Assembly (NCBI RefSeq): GCF_001423295.1
Contig: NZ_LMNG01000001.1
Coordinates: 248,829-312,828, forward strand
Direction: 5' to 3'
Source: Methylobacterium sp. Leaf112
Lineage (GTDB): Bacteria > Pseudomonadota > Alphaproteobacteria > Rhizobiales > Beijerinckiaceae
Length of the DNA: 64,000 nucleotides
A program made the translations under genes and the position numbers. Positions 47,034 through 55,746 of this stretch are shown in pieces (positions within the stretch are counted from its first letter, which is position 1; each line of letters begins with the position of its first letter). A model generated the notes under the pieces. It was not told the DNA's origin, did no database searches, and saw only the letters and a program-made list of their open reading frames with translations.

Positions 47034-47759
47034 ATGCAGAACGCCCTCTACGTCGCGCTCTCGGGCCAGATCGCCGTCGAGAAGCGCATGAATGCGGTGG
47101 CCAACAACGTGGCCAACCTCGCGACCTCCGGCTACCGCGCCGAGGACACCAAGTTCTCGGCCCTCCTCGCCCAGGCGAGCAAGGGCGCGATCGCCTTCGC
47201 CTCCTCGGGCGACACCTACCTCCAGACCAAGTCCGGCCCGGTGACCAAGACCGATTCCCCCCTCGACGTGGCGATCCAGGGCGATGCCTGGCTCAGCGTC
47301 GGCGGCGCGAGCGGGCCGGTCTATACCCGCGATGGCCGCCTGACGATGGACGCCACGGGGCGCCTGCGCAACGTCAGCGGCCTGCCGGTCCTCGACGCGG
47401 GCGGTGGCCCGATCCTCCTCGATCCCCAGCAGGGACCGCCGACCATCGGCCGCGACGGCAGCGTCTCGCAGGGCGTGAACCAGGTCGGCTCCATCGGCCT
47501 GTTCACCCTCGACCCCAAGGGCACCCTGCGGCGGGCGGAATCGAACGGCGTGGCTTCGAGCCTTCCGGCCCGGCCCGTCCAGGATTTCACCCGCACCGGC
47601 ATGGTCCAGGGCTTCGTCGAGGGTTCGAACGTCAACCCGATCCTCGAGATGACGAAGCTCATCACCATCCAGCGCGCCTTCGAGAGCGCGGCCAACCTCA
47701 CCGCCGAGACCGAATCCTCGTTCCAGGGCTCCATCCGTTCCTTGAGCCCGCAGGGCTAA
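47034..47759 (+). CDS. flgF: Flagellar basal-body rod protein FlgF
   Basis: 241-residue proximal rod component. The N-terminal rod motif region reads LYVALSGQIAVEKRMNAVANNVANLATSGYRAE (given here only as its start and end features ANNVANLATSGY), the central part has YTRDGRLTMDATGRL, and the C-terminal helix region carries GFVEGSNVNPILEMTKLI, typical of FlgF/FlgG. It begins three bases after the DUF1217 gene and ends just before fliI, so it is in one transcription unit. Confidence 0.93.
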   Translation: MQNALYVALSGQIAVEKRMNAVANNVANLATSGYRAEDTKFSALLAQASKGAIAFASSGDTYLQTKSGPVTKTDSPLDVAIQGDAWLSVGGASGPVYTRDGRLTMDATGRLRNVSGLPVLDAGGGPILLDPQQGPPTIGRDGSVSQGVNQVGSIGLFTLDPKGTLRRAESNGVASSLPARPVQDFTRTGMVQGFVEGSNVNPILEMTKLITIQRAFESAANLTAETESSFQGSIRSLSPQG

Positions 47760-47763
47760 GGTG

Positions 47764-49119
47764 ATGCAGGGCGAACCCACCGAAGCCGCTGCCGGCCCGG
47801 ACGTCATCGACCGGCTTGCCGCCGCCCTCGCCTCCGGGCGCGAGGCCCTGCCCCTGGTCCGGGTCGCGGGTCCGATCCAGGAAGTCACCGCGACCGCCGC
47901 CCGGGTCGGCGGCGTCGCCCCCTTCCTCAAGCTCGGCGACCGGATGGGTTTCCGGGTCGGCGGCTGCGAGCAGGTCGGCGAGGTGGTCCGCATCGATGCC
48001 GGCGGCGTCACTCTGAAGCCGTTCGAGGCCCGCATCGAGGCGGGGATCGGCACACCGGCCTATCGCCTCGGCGATCCGACCCTGCGGCCCCATGCGGGCT
48101 GGAAGGGCCGGGTCATCGACGCGCTGGGGCGCCCCATCGACGGGCGTGGCACGCTCGTGCCGGGACCGCGCGCGGTGCCCATCGACGCTGCCCCGCCGCC
48201 CGCCATGGCGCGCGGCCGGGTCGAGGCGCCGCTTCGCACCGGCGTGCGGGCCCTCGATCTGTTCACCCCCCTGTGCCTCGGGCAGCGCATCGGCATCTTC
48301 GCGGGCTCGGGCGTCGGCAAATCCACGCTGCTCGCGATGCTCGCCGGCGCCACCGGCTTCGACAGCGTCGTCGTCGCCCTGGTGGGCGAGCGCGGCCGCG
48401 AGGTGCGCGAGTTCCTCGAAGGCCCAATGGCAGGCAACCTCGACAAGGCCGTGGTGGTCGTCTCCACCGGCGACGAGAGCCCGATGATGCGGCGCCAGGC
48501 GCCCAAGGTCGCCATGGCCATCGCCGAGGCATTTCGCGATGCCGGCGACTCCGTGCTGCTCATCGTCGATTCCGTGACCCGCTACGCCCATGCGGCCCGC
48601 GACGTCGCCCTGGCGGCGGGCGAGCCGGCGGTGGCCCGGGGCTACCCGCCGAGCGTCTTCTCGGACTTGCCGCGCCTCCTCGAACGGGCCGGCCCCGGCC
48701 GCGATGGTTCCGGCTCCATCACCGGCATCTTCTCCGTGCTGGTGGACGGCGACGACCACAACGACCCCGTCGCCGACTCGATCCGCGGCACCCTCGACGG
48801 TCACGTGGTCCTCGACCGGGCCATCGCCGAGCAGGGCCGCTACCCAGCCGTCGATCTCCTCGGCTCGATCTCGCGCCTCGCCACCGCCGTGTGGACGCCC
48901 GAGCAACGCGAACTCGTGCGTCGCCTCAAGGCGATGATGGCGCGGTTCGAGGAGACCCGCGACCTCAGGCTCATGGGCGGCTACCGCGCCGGCGAGGACG
49001 CCGAACTCGATCAGGCCATCCTCCTCGTGCCGCGCATCTACGAGGCCCTGCGCCAGGAGCCCGGCATGGCCCCGAGCGCGGACGCCTTCCTCGAACTCGC
49101 CCAATCCCTGCGGAGCTGA
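47764..49119 (+). CDS. fliI: Flagellum-specific ATP synthase FliI
   Basis: 451-residue ATPase of the flagellar export apparatus. Walker A is FAGSGVGKSTLLAML near residue 180; Walker B and the F1-beta-like SVTRYAHAARDVALAAGEPA signature follow, and GEPAVARGYPPSVFSDLPRL is a further family motif. The ATG at 47764 lies four bases after the flgF stop; a GTG one codon earlier is the alternative. Confidence 0.94.
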   Translation: MQGEPTEAAAGPDVIDRLAAALASGREALPLVRVAGPIQEVTATAARVGGVAPFLKLGDRMGFRVGGCEQVGEVVRIDAGGVTLKPFEARIEAGIGTPAYRLGDPTLRPHAGWKGRVIDALGRPIDGRGTLVPGPRAVPIDAAPPPAMARGRVEAPLRTGVRALDLFTPLCLGQRIGIFAGSGVGKSTLLAMLAGATGFDSVVVALVGERGREVREFLEGPMAGNLDKAVVVVSTGDESPMMRRQAPKVAMAIAEAFRDAGDSVLLIVDSVTRYAHAARDVALAAGEPAVARGYPPSVFSDLPRLLERAGPGRDGSGSITGIFSVLVDGDDHNDPVADSIRGTLDGHVVLDRAIAEQGRYPAVDLLGSISRLATAVWTPEQRELVRRLKAMMARFEETRDLRLMGGYRAGEDAELDQAILLVPRIYEALRQEPGMAPSADAFLELAQSLRS

Positions 49120-49204
49120 CGCCCAAGGACGCGACCAGCCCCGCGCAAGCCATCCTGCCTTTAGTGCCGTCCAGCACGGCCCGCCGTTTCACCGAGGTCA
49201 TCCC

Positions 49205-50431
49205 ATGAGTCTCATCAGCGTCCTGCGCACCGGCGTCTCCGGCATGAACGCGCAGTCGAGCCGCATCTCGACGGTGGCCGAGAACATCCAGAACGCCGGC
49301 ACCACGGGCTACAAGCGCACCGGCACCGAGTTCTCGTCCCTCATCCTCGATTCCAGCAGCACCGGCGATTACAATTCCGGCGCCGTCGAGACGGTGATCC
49401 GCCGCTCGGTCTCGGCGCAGGGCCCCGTCTCCTTCACCACCTCGAAGACCGATCTCGCCATCCAGGGCAACGGCTTCTTCGTGGTTCGCGACAGCAACAA
49501 CGCCACGTCGCTGACCCGCTCGGGCAACTTCGTCGAGGACGGACCGACGGGAAACCTCGTCAATTCCGGCGGCTTCACCCTCATGGGTTACGCGGTGGGC
49601 GAGAACGGCGAGGCGACGCCGGCCCTCAACAGCACCGCCAACATGGTGCCGGTCAACGTCTCCACCCTCGGGATGAGGGCCACGGCGACCAAGGCGGCGA
49701 CGATCAGCGGCAACCTACCAGCCGACGCGGCCCCCCTGGCCGCCCCCTTGTCGGATAAGGTCTACACCAAGAAGACCTCCATGGTGACCTACGATCAGCT
49801 TGGCAACAAGGTCACGCTCGACATCGTCCTCGGCAAGACCGCAACGGCCAACCAATGGCAGGCGCAGGTCTACATTCCGGGCAACGACACGGCCCTCGCG
49901 ACCGTGACCCTGGGCTTCGATGCCAACGGCCAGATCTCCGATCCGGCGGCCGTCACGGCGGCGGTCTCCCGGTTGGCCGCCGCCAACGGCACGTCGATCA
50001 ACCTCGATATGTCGAAGATCACCCAGCTCGCCGGCAGCTACGATCTCAAGGGCACCGCAGACGGCAAGGCGCCCTCGGCGGTGACGGGCTCGGACTTCGC
50101 TTCGGACGGCTCCGTCTATGCCCTCTACGAGGACGGCAGCCGCGCCCTCGCCTTCAAGGTGCCGCTGGCCAACGTCGCGAGCCCCGACAACCTCGAGCCG
50201 CGCGCCGGCAACATCTACCTGCCCACCAGCACCTCCGGCGACCTCCAGATCGGCTTCGCCGGCCTTTCCGGGCTCGGTTCCATCAAGTCGAGCGCCCTGG
50301 AGCAGTCCAACGTCGACGTCTCGTCCGAACTCACGGCCATGATCGAATCCCAGAGCGTCTACACGGCGAACTCGAAGGTGTTCATGACCGGCAACGAGCT
50401 CCTCGAGACCCTGATGAACCTCAAGCGCTGA
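49205..50431 (+). CDS. flgE: Flagellar hook protein FlgE
   Basis: 408-residue hook subunit. The N-terminal rod/hook motif is RTGVSGMNAQSSRIS and ENIQNAGTTGYKRTGTEF; the central GNGFFVVRD (about 95) and the C-terminal ALEQSNVDVSSELTAMIESQ with NSKVFMTGNELLETLMNL are classic. It ends with the expected -NLKR. An 85-base gap from fliI is followed by a clear ATG. Confidence 0.94.
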   Translation: MSLISVLRTGVSGMNAQSSRISTVAENIQNAGTTGYKRTGTEFSSLILDSSSTGDYNSGAVETVIRRSVSAQGPVSFTTSKTDLAIQGNGFFVVRDSNNATSLTRSGNFVEDGPTGNLVNSGGFTLMGYAVGENGEATPALNSTANMVPVNVSTLGMRATATKAATISGNLPADAAPLAAPLSDKVYTKKTSMVTYDQLGNKVTLDIVLGKTATANQWQAQVYIPGNDTALATVTLGFDANGQISDPAAVTAAVSRLAAANGTSINLDMSKITQLAGSYDLKGTADGKAPSAVTGSDFASDGSVYALYEDGSRALAFKVPLANVASPDNLEPRAGNIYLPTSTSGDLQIGFAGLSGLGSIKSSALEQSNVDVSSELTAMIESQSVYTANSKVFMTGNELLETLMNLKR

Positions 50432-50539
50432 CGCGTCGGCCGGCACCATCGCGGCGGCCGACCCCGCGCCGATCCCTGGACGTCCCGGCCTCTCCGTCCG
50501 CATCGCCTCCGACACGCCCGCTCCCTCAGGAACCCCACG

Positions 50540-52000
50540 ATGGGCCTCTCCCTGGCGCTCAACAGCGCCCGCACTTCCCTGGCGGCCTCCGCCGCGCAGA
50601 TCGCCGTCACCGCGCGCAACACCGCCGGGGCGAACGATCCGTACTATGCGCGCCGGATCGCGACGGTTGTCACGGCGGGGGGCGGAAGCGCCGTCAACGT
50701 CCTGCGGGCCGCCGACGCGGCCCTGTTCGGCCGCAAGATGCTCGCGACCTCCGAGGCCGCCGGCAGCCAGGCCGTGCTCGATGGTCTCCAGACCCTGAGC
50801 CAGACCATCGGCGACACCGATTCGACAACGTCGCCGGCCGCCCGCCTCGGTGCTCTCAACGCCGCCCTGCAGGTGGCGGCCAACAAGCCCGATTCCGTCG
50901 AGTTGGCACGCAACGCCGTCGAGGCCGCCCGCGATCTCGCCGGGAGCCTCAACACGGCCGCTGCGGCCGTCCAGACCGTGCGCCAGCAGGCCGATACGGC
51001 CATGGCGACCTCCGTGGTGCGGATCAACGATCTGCTCGTCTCCTACGAGGCGGCGAATCAGACCGTCACCCGCGGCACCGCCATCGGCGCCGACGTCACC
51101 GATGCCCTCGACGACCGCGACCGCATCCTCACCCAGCTCTCCGAGGAAATCGGCATCACCACGGCCGTCCGCGCGGGCAACGACGTGGCGATCTACACCG
51201 ACAGCGGCGTGCCCCTGTTCGAGCGCGGCGCACGCAAGGTGACCTTCGAACCGACCGCTGCGTTCAGTGCCGGTTCGACGGGCAATGCCGTCATGATCGA
51301 TGGCGTGCCCGTCACCGGGGCCGCCTCGCCGATGCCCGCCCGCTCGGGCCGGATCGTCGGCCTCGCCACCCTGCGCGACGACGTCGCCGTGCGTTACGAG
51401 ACCCAGCTCGACGCCCTCGCGGGCGGGCTCGTCACCGCCTTCGCCGAACCCCGCACGAACGGCACGGGACCGGCCGCCCTGATGGGCCTGTTCACGGACG
51501 GATCCGCGGGGGTCCCGGCCCGGTTGCCCGTCGCCGAGACGGGGCTCGCCGCCAAGATCCGCATCAATGCCGCCGTCGATCCCCGCATGGCCGGCAGCGC
51601 CCTCGACACCCTCCGCGACGGCGGGATGAACGGGGCCGACTACCGCAGCAACACCGGTGCCGCCGCTTATGCCGACCGCCTGCGCGGCCTGGTGTCCGCG
51701 CTCGGCGCCGACCGCACCTTCGATGCCGCCACCGGCCTGCGCACCAGCGACAGCCTGCTGTCCTTCGCCACGGGGTCGGCCGGTTGGCTCGAAGGCCAGC
51801 GCAAGTCGGCCGCGTCCCTGGCCGATTACGAATTGACCCTGCTGGCGCGCACGAGCGACGCCCTGTCCAACGCGGTGGGGGTGAACACCGACGACGAGAC
51901 GGCGAGGGCGCTCGAACTCGAACGGTCCTACACCGCCTCGGCCAAGCTGCTGACCCTGGTGAACGACCTTCTCAAGACCCTGATGGATGCGGTGCGATAA
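50540..52000 (+). CDS. flgK: Flagellar hook-associated protein FlgK (HAP1)
   Basis: 486-residue junction protein joining hook and filament. The N-terminal rod motif is LALNSARTSLAASAAQIAVT with NTAGANDPYYAR, and the C-terminal helix reads LELERSYTASAKLLTLVNDL and ends LLKTLMDAVR. Residues between carry the expected diverse domain. It follows flgE by about 110 bases and precedes flgL by five, consistent with a hook-completion operon. Confidence 0.92.
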   Translation: MGLSLALNSARTSLAASAAQIAVTARNTAGANDPYYARRIATVVTAGGGSAVNVLRAADAALFGRKMLATSEAAGSQAVLDGLQTLSQTIGDTDSTTSPAARLGALNAALQVAANKPDSVELARNAVEAARDLAGSLNTAAAAVQTVRQQADTAMATSVVRINDLLVSYEAANQTVTRGTAIGADVTDALDDRDRILTQLSEEIGITTAVRAGNDVAIYTDSGVPLFERGARKVTFEPTAAFSAGSTGNAVMIDGVPVTGAASPMPARSGRIVGLATLRDDVAVRYETQLDALAGGLVTAFAEPRTNGTGPAALMGLFTDGSAGVPARLPVAETGLAAKIRINAAVDPRMAGSALDTLRDGGMNGADYRSNTGAAAYADRLRGLVSALGADRTFDAATGLRTSDSLLSFATGSAGWLEGQRKSAASLADYELTLLARTSDALSNAVGVNTDDETARALELERSYTASAKLLTLVNDLLKTLMDAVR

Positions 52001-52005
52001 TCGCC

Positions 52006-53028
52006 ATGCGGATGAATGCCACCTCGAGCTTGAGTCTCTGGAACGCACCGCGCACCGGCGCCCAGCGAATGCAGACGGAGATCGCACAGGGCACCAAGGA
52101 GCTCGCCACGGGCCGTCACGCCGATGTCGGCCTCGAACTCGGCAGCCGGACCGGCCTGGCCCTCGGACTGCGCCAGCAGAAATCGGAGCTTCAGGCGCTG
52201 CAGGACGGCAATGCCGGGGCGACCCTGCGTCTGAGCACGACCCAGGCGGCGCTCCAGCAGATCCAGGCGGCCGCGGATTCGACCCTCAAGACCCTCATCG
52301 GCGTACCGGTGGCGGACCGCGCGGCCGTGGTGAAGGACATGGCCGCGAGCCAGCTCGCGGCGCTGACCGCCGTGCTGAACACCGCCGCCGACGGCCAATC
52401 CGTCTTCGGGGGGACCAACACGGGGGCGTCGCCCATGACTGCCTACGGAGCCGGATCGGCGGCGAAGTCGGCCGTCGATGCGGCCTTCACCCTTGCGGGC
52501 GGCACGTCCATGAGTGCCGCAGGGATGGAGGCCTTCCTCGCGGAGGGCGGCCCCCTCGACACCCTGTTCGGCAACGGCGCCTGGAAGGCCAACTGGTCGA
52601 AGGCGTCGGATACCACCCTCGACAGCCGCATCTCCCTCAGCGAGACCGTGGAGACGTCCGCGACGGCCAATGCGCCCGCCATCCGCCGGCTCGCCATGGC
52701 CTACGTCGTCGCGTCGGGCCTCGACCTGTCGCGCCTGCCGGCCGACGTGCAGGCCGTCGCGACCGATCGGGTCGCGGGCCTACTCGGCGAGGCGAGTAAG
52801 GGGCTGGTGTCGATCCAGGCCAATCTCGGTCGCGCGCAGGCGCGGATCTCCGATGCGAACACCCGTCTCGATGCGCAGAAGGCGCTCCTCGACAAACAGG
52901 TGCAGGCGATGGAGGGGATCGATACCGCCGAGACCAAGACGCGGATCGACCAGCTGACGACCCAGATGCAGATTTCCTACTCCCTAACCGCCCAGCTGCG
53001 TCAGCTGAGCCTGGTCTCCTACCTCTGA
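52006..53028 (+). CDS. flgL: Flagellar hook-associated protein FlgL (HAP3)
   Basis: 340-residue hook-filament adaptor. It starts with ATG at 52006 (MRMNATSSLSLWNAPRTGAQ), has a flagellin-like N-terminal helix with TEIAQGTKELATGRHADVG and a C-terminal helix (NTRLDAQKALLDKQVQAMEG...). The order flgE-flgK-flgL is the standard one. A 100-base gap separates it from flaF. Confidence 0.9.
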   Translation: MRMNATSSLSLWNAPRTGAQRMQTEIAQGTKELATGRHADVGLELGSRTGLALGLRQQKSELQALQDGNAGATLRLSTTQAALQQIQAAADSTLKTLIGVPVADRAAVVKDMAASQLAALTAVLNTAADGQSVFGGTNTGASPMTAYGAGSAAKSAVDAAFTLAGGTSMSAAGMEAFLAEGGPLDTLFGNGAWKANWSKASDTTLDSRISLSETVETSATANAPAIRRLAMAYVVASGLDLSRLPADVQAVATDRVAGLLGEASKGLVSIQANLGRAQARISDANTRLDAQKALLDKQVQAMEGIDTAETKTRIDQLTTQMQISYSLTAQLRQLSLVSYL

Positions 53029-53131
53029 GGCGACCCTTTCCCGGCGCGGCGGCCTGGCCGGTGCGCGGGACACGACAGCCCCGAAACGCGACAGCGGCGC
53101 GGCGGGCCCGGACACAACGAGGCGGATTGCC

Positions 53132-53479
53132 ATGTACCAGTTTTCCTACGCCGAGATTCTGGAAGACGCCCCCGAGATCGGCCGCGAACGCGAGCGCGCC
53201 GCCTTCGACCGGGCGCTCGATCTCATGCGCATCGCCGATCATCCGGCGGCGGCCGTGGCCGACCGGACGGCGGCGGCCGAGTTCATCCAGAAACTCTGGG
53301 CGGTCCTCATCGACGACCTCACCAGCCCCGAGAACGCCCTGCCCGAGGCCCTGCGCGCCGACCTCGTGTCCCTCGGCCTGTGGAGCATGCGCGAGTCCAA
53401 TGCCGTCCTCAGCACGCCCACCCATGGCTTCTCCGCGCTGATCGAGGTCAACGCCTCGATCCGCAACGGCCTGCGGTGA
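53132..53479 (+). CDS. flaF: Flagellin assembly/synthesis regulator FlaF
   Basis: 115-residue protein of the FlaF family, which promotes flagellin secretion in alphaproteobacteria. The opening MYQFSYAEILEDAP and central FIQKLWAVLIDDLTSPENALPE are recognisable, with LWSMRESNAVLS-type sequence near the end. It is followed eight bases on by flbT; the two act as opposing regulators of flagellin production. Confidence 0.9.
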   Translation: MYQFSYAEILEDAPEIGRERERAAFDRALDLMRIADHPAAAVADRTAAAEFIQKLWAVLIDDLTSPENALPEALRADLVSLGLWSMRESNAVLSTPTHGFSALIEVNASIRNGLR

Positions 53480-53487
53480 GGTCCGGC

Positions 53488-53949
53488 ATGCGCCTGTCCC
53501 TGCGCGCCGGCGAGCGGGTCTTCATCAACGGCGCCGTCCTGCGCGTCGACCGCAAGGTCTCCCTCGAACTTCTCAACGATGCGACGTTCCTGCTGGAGAC
53601 CCACGTGCTCCAGCCCGAAGAGGCGACGACGCCCCTGCGCCAGCTCTACTTCGCGGCCCAGACCATGGTGATGGAGCCCGCCAACGCCGCGCGCGCACGC
53701 GACCTCTACCGGACGCTCCAGGCCGGCATCCTCGAGGCCGTGACCGAGCCGGACATCCGCGACGGTCTCGCGGCGGCGGGCGCCTGCGTCGAGGCCGACC
53801 GTCTCATCGAGGCGCTCAAGCTGATCCGCGGCCTGTACAGGGCGGAGGCGGCCCTGCTCGCCGAAGCCACCGGCATCGCCGGGCCTGAGCTCTCCGCCCC
53901 ACCCGCGCGCGGCCCCGGCCGCGCGCCATCTCTTCCCCGCACGGCCTGA
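53488..53949 (+). CDS. flbT: Flagellin mRNA regulator FlbT
   Basis: 153-residue post-transcriptional repressor that binds flagellin mRNA in Caulobacter. The family N-terminus is MRLSLRAGERVFINGAVLR; TTPLRQLYFAAQTMVMEP and LKLIRGLYRAEAALL are further conserved stretches. The C-terminal 25 residues are a Pro/Arg-rich tail (PPARGPGRAPSLPRTA). It follows flaF closely and precedes flgD. Confidence 0.9.
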   Translation: MRLSLRAGERVFINGAVLRVDRKVSLELLNDATFLLETHVLQPEEATTPLRQLYFAAQTMVMEPANAARARDLYRTLQAGILEAVTEPDIRDGLAAAGACVEADRLIEALKLIRGLYRAEAALLAEATGIAGPELSAPPARGPGRAPSLPRTA

Positions 53950-53977
53950 AGGCCCTCACCCCGGAGACCCGCTCGTC

Positions 53978-54397
53978 ATGGCCGTCGGAAGCAGCACCAG
54001 CACCCCCCCCACACAGACGGCCACGGCCGCCACCGCGGCCAAATCCGCGAGCGGCGTCGCTGCCTCGATGAACGCGGACACGTTCCTGACCCTGCTCATG
54101 GCGCAGCTGAAGAACCAGGATCCGACGAAGCCGATGGATTCCACCGCCTATGTCGGTGAGCTCGCCACGTTCTCGCAGGTCGAGCAGGCGACGAAGACCA
54201 ACTCCAAGCTCGATTCCCTGCTGTCCTCGAGCTTCCTCTCGCAGGCGGACCAGATCATCGGCCGCACCATCACGTCCGCCGACGGCAACACCACCGGCGA
54301 GGTCCAGTCCGTGAAGATCACGAGCGAAGGCGCGCTCGCCCGCCTCACCAACGGCAAGGACGTCCTGCTCGCCGAGGGCATCTCGCTCTCGCAGTGA
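53978..54397 (+). CDS. flgD: Flagellar hook assembly protein FlgD
   Basis: 139-residue hook-cap protein. After a low-complexity Thr/Ala/Ser leader of about 30 residues comes the core MNADTFLTLLMAQLKNQDPT, KPMDSTAYVGELATFSQVEQ, the signature of FlgD. It is short for the family because it lacks the C-terminal FlgD FN3/tudor domains, as is common in alphaproteobacteria. Confidence 0.92.
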   Translation: MAVGSSTSTPPTQTATAATAAKSASGVAASMNADTFLTLLMAQLKNQDPTKPMDSTAYVGELATFSQVEQATKTNSKLDSLLSSSFLSQADQIIGRTITSADGNTTGEVQSVKITSEGALARLTNGKDVLLAEGISLSQ

Positions 54398-54494
54398 GGC
54401 CCACTCACCCCACGGGTGAAATCCGTGTAGGACCGACAACGGGCGGGACGCGGCAGCGACCCATCAGGGATCACCACGCGAGAAAGGTCAGCGG

Positions 54495-54761
54495 ATGAAC
54501 GAGGTCGATGCCCTCGAACTCGTGCGCGCCGCGATCTGGACGGTGATCGTCGGCGCCGGCCCGGCGATCGGCGCGGCGATGCTCATCGGCATCGCCATCG
54601 CGCTACTGCAGGCGCTCACACAGATCCAGGAGGTCACCCTGACCTTCGTACCGAAGATCGTGGTGATCCTGCTCGTGCTCCTCATCACCTCGTCGTTCAT
54701 CGGCGGCCAGATCTCGACCTTCGCCGAGGCCACCTACGGGCGCATCGTCACGGGGTTCTGA
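54495..54761 (+). CDS. fliQ: Flagellar export apparatus protein FliQ
   Basis: 88-residue membrane component of the type III flagellar export gate. Two hydrophobic helices (about 13-38 and 50-70) are joined by the ALLQALTQIQEVTLTFVPKI segment, the strongest family signature. It is the last plus-strand gene before two minus-strand genes, and flhA and fliR follow beyond them. Confidence 0.93.
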   Translation: MNEVDALELVRAAIWTVIVGAGPAIGAAMLIGIAIALLQALTQIQEVTLTFVPKIVVILLVLLITSSFIGGQISTFAEATYGRIVTGF

Positions 54762-54822
54762 CGGGCGTCGCCGGTGCCCCCCGGCGGTCTTCGCGGGCCG
54801 CTGGGCGAATGCCGGTCCGGCG

Positions 54823-55122
54823 TCAGGAATTGTAGGTCACCAGGGCGACCACCCACGACCCATGTTCATGCACGAGGGTATGGGCGTCGGTGTCGTTCGC
54901 CGTGGCGCGATCCGGATCGGACTTCTCGATCTTGTAGACGTCGTAGCTCGCGGACTTGCTCGCGGGACCGACGTGACCGAAGCCGCGGGGAGCCCGTCGG
55001 AATTGGCGGTCGAACAGACAGACCGCGTCGACGGGCGAATCGACATCGCCGGCCTGACCAAACCGAGCCGTGTCGCCGTAGACCTGTCCCGTCGCCTTTT
55101 CGATCGCGATGAAGCGCGCCAT
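54823..55122 (-). CDS. Small protein of unknown function inside the flagellar cluster
   Basis: 99-residue soluble protein (MARFIAIEKATGQVYGDTAR..., with VDAVCLFDRQFRRAPRGFGH and DYVVALVTYNS-like end VVALVTYNS). No flagellar family is recognised. It is on the opposite strand to the surrounding flagellar genes and lies with the thiamine-binding gene at 55297 on the same strand. The ATG at 55122 has an AGGATTGGA upstream. Confidence 0.6.
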   Translation of the reverse strand: MARFIAIEKATGQVYGDTARFGQAGDVDSPVDAVCLFDRQFRRAPRGFGHVGPASKSASYDVYKIEKSDPDRATANDTDAHTLVHEHGSWVVALVTYNS

Positions 55123-55296
55123 TCCAATCCTCAATTGTGACCCTGCGGCCGAGGTGGTGCTACGGAGCGCCCGCTGCAAGCGCGAGGCCTCAATTGATCG
55201 GAGAGCCATCCGGCCGCGCCGAGTGGGGGAAGCCCCAGCACAAAGCGCTCGGGAGGAGGCGGAACGCGTGCTTCGCTTTCCTGCGGCACGGCGTTC

Positions 55297-55584
55297 CTAC
55301 GACACGGCCTTCAGCTTGTCGGCCATGGCCTGCACCTTGTCCCGGCGCGACGAGAACGTCATCGTGAAGAACACGCGGTCGACACCGAGTTCGGCAAGGC
55401 GGGCCTCGCAGGCTTCGGCGAGTGCGCAGATCTCGCTCAGTTCACCCTCGATGTTGGTGCCGTTGGCATGCATCTCGGCGGTGAGCGGGCTGGCGTCGAT
55501 GATCGCCTTGATTTCCCGCACGTAGGGCGAGACCGACGGGCCGACCCCCATGGGAACGATGCACAGATCCGCCACGACCTTCAT
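55297..55584 (-). CDS. MTH1187-family thiamine-binding protein
   Basis: 95-residue protein of the MTH1187/YkoF-like thiamine-binding family. It starts MKVVADLCIVPMGVGPSVSP, has LTAEMHANGTNIEGEL and ends with MTFSSRRDKVQAMADKLK, matching the single-domain family throughout. It interrupts the flagellar run on the opposite strand and has no functional link to it that I can see. Confidence 0.85.
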   Translation of the reverse strand: MKVVADLCIVPMGVGPSVSPYVREIKAIIDASPLTAEMHANGTNIEGELSEICALAEACEARLAELGVDRVFFTMTFSSRRDKVQAMADKLKAVS

Positions 55585-55746
55585 GTGACGACTTTCATGG
55601 GCTTGTCTCCCGTGCGCCCGACCTTCGGGCGAGGCGCCCTTCTATCACGGCCGGCCGTGCCCGGGGCGATGAAGCGGCACGCCCCCATCCCCACGCAAGC
55701 TTGAACCGCGACAAGGCCCCGTTCATTCACGGGGTAGGCATCCGCC

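Noticed and set aside
49855..52005. Plus-strand frame continuous upstream of flgL
   Set aside because: It overlaps flgE and flgK in another frame with Arg/Pro-rich sequence; only the part from 52006 is FlgL.
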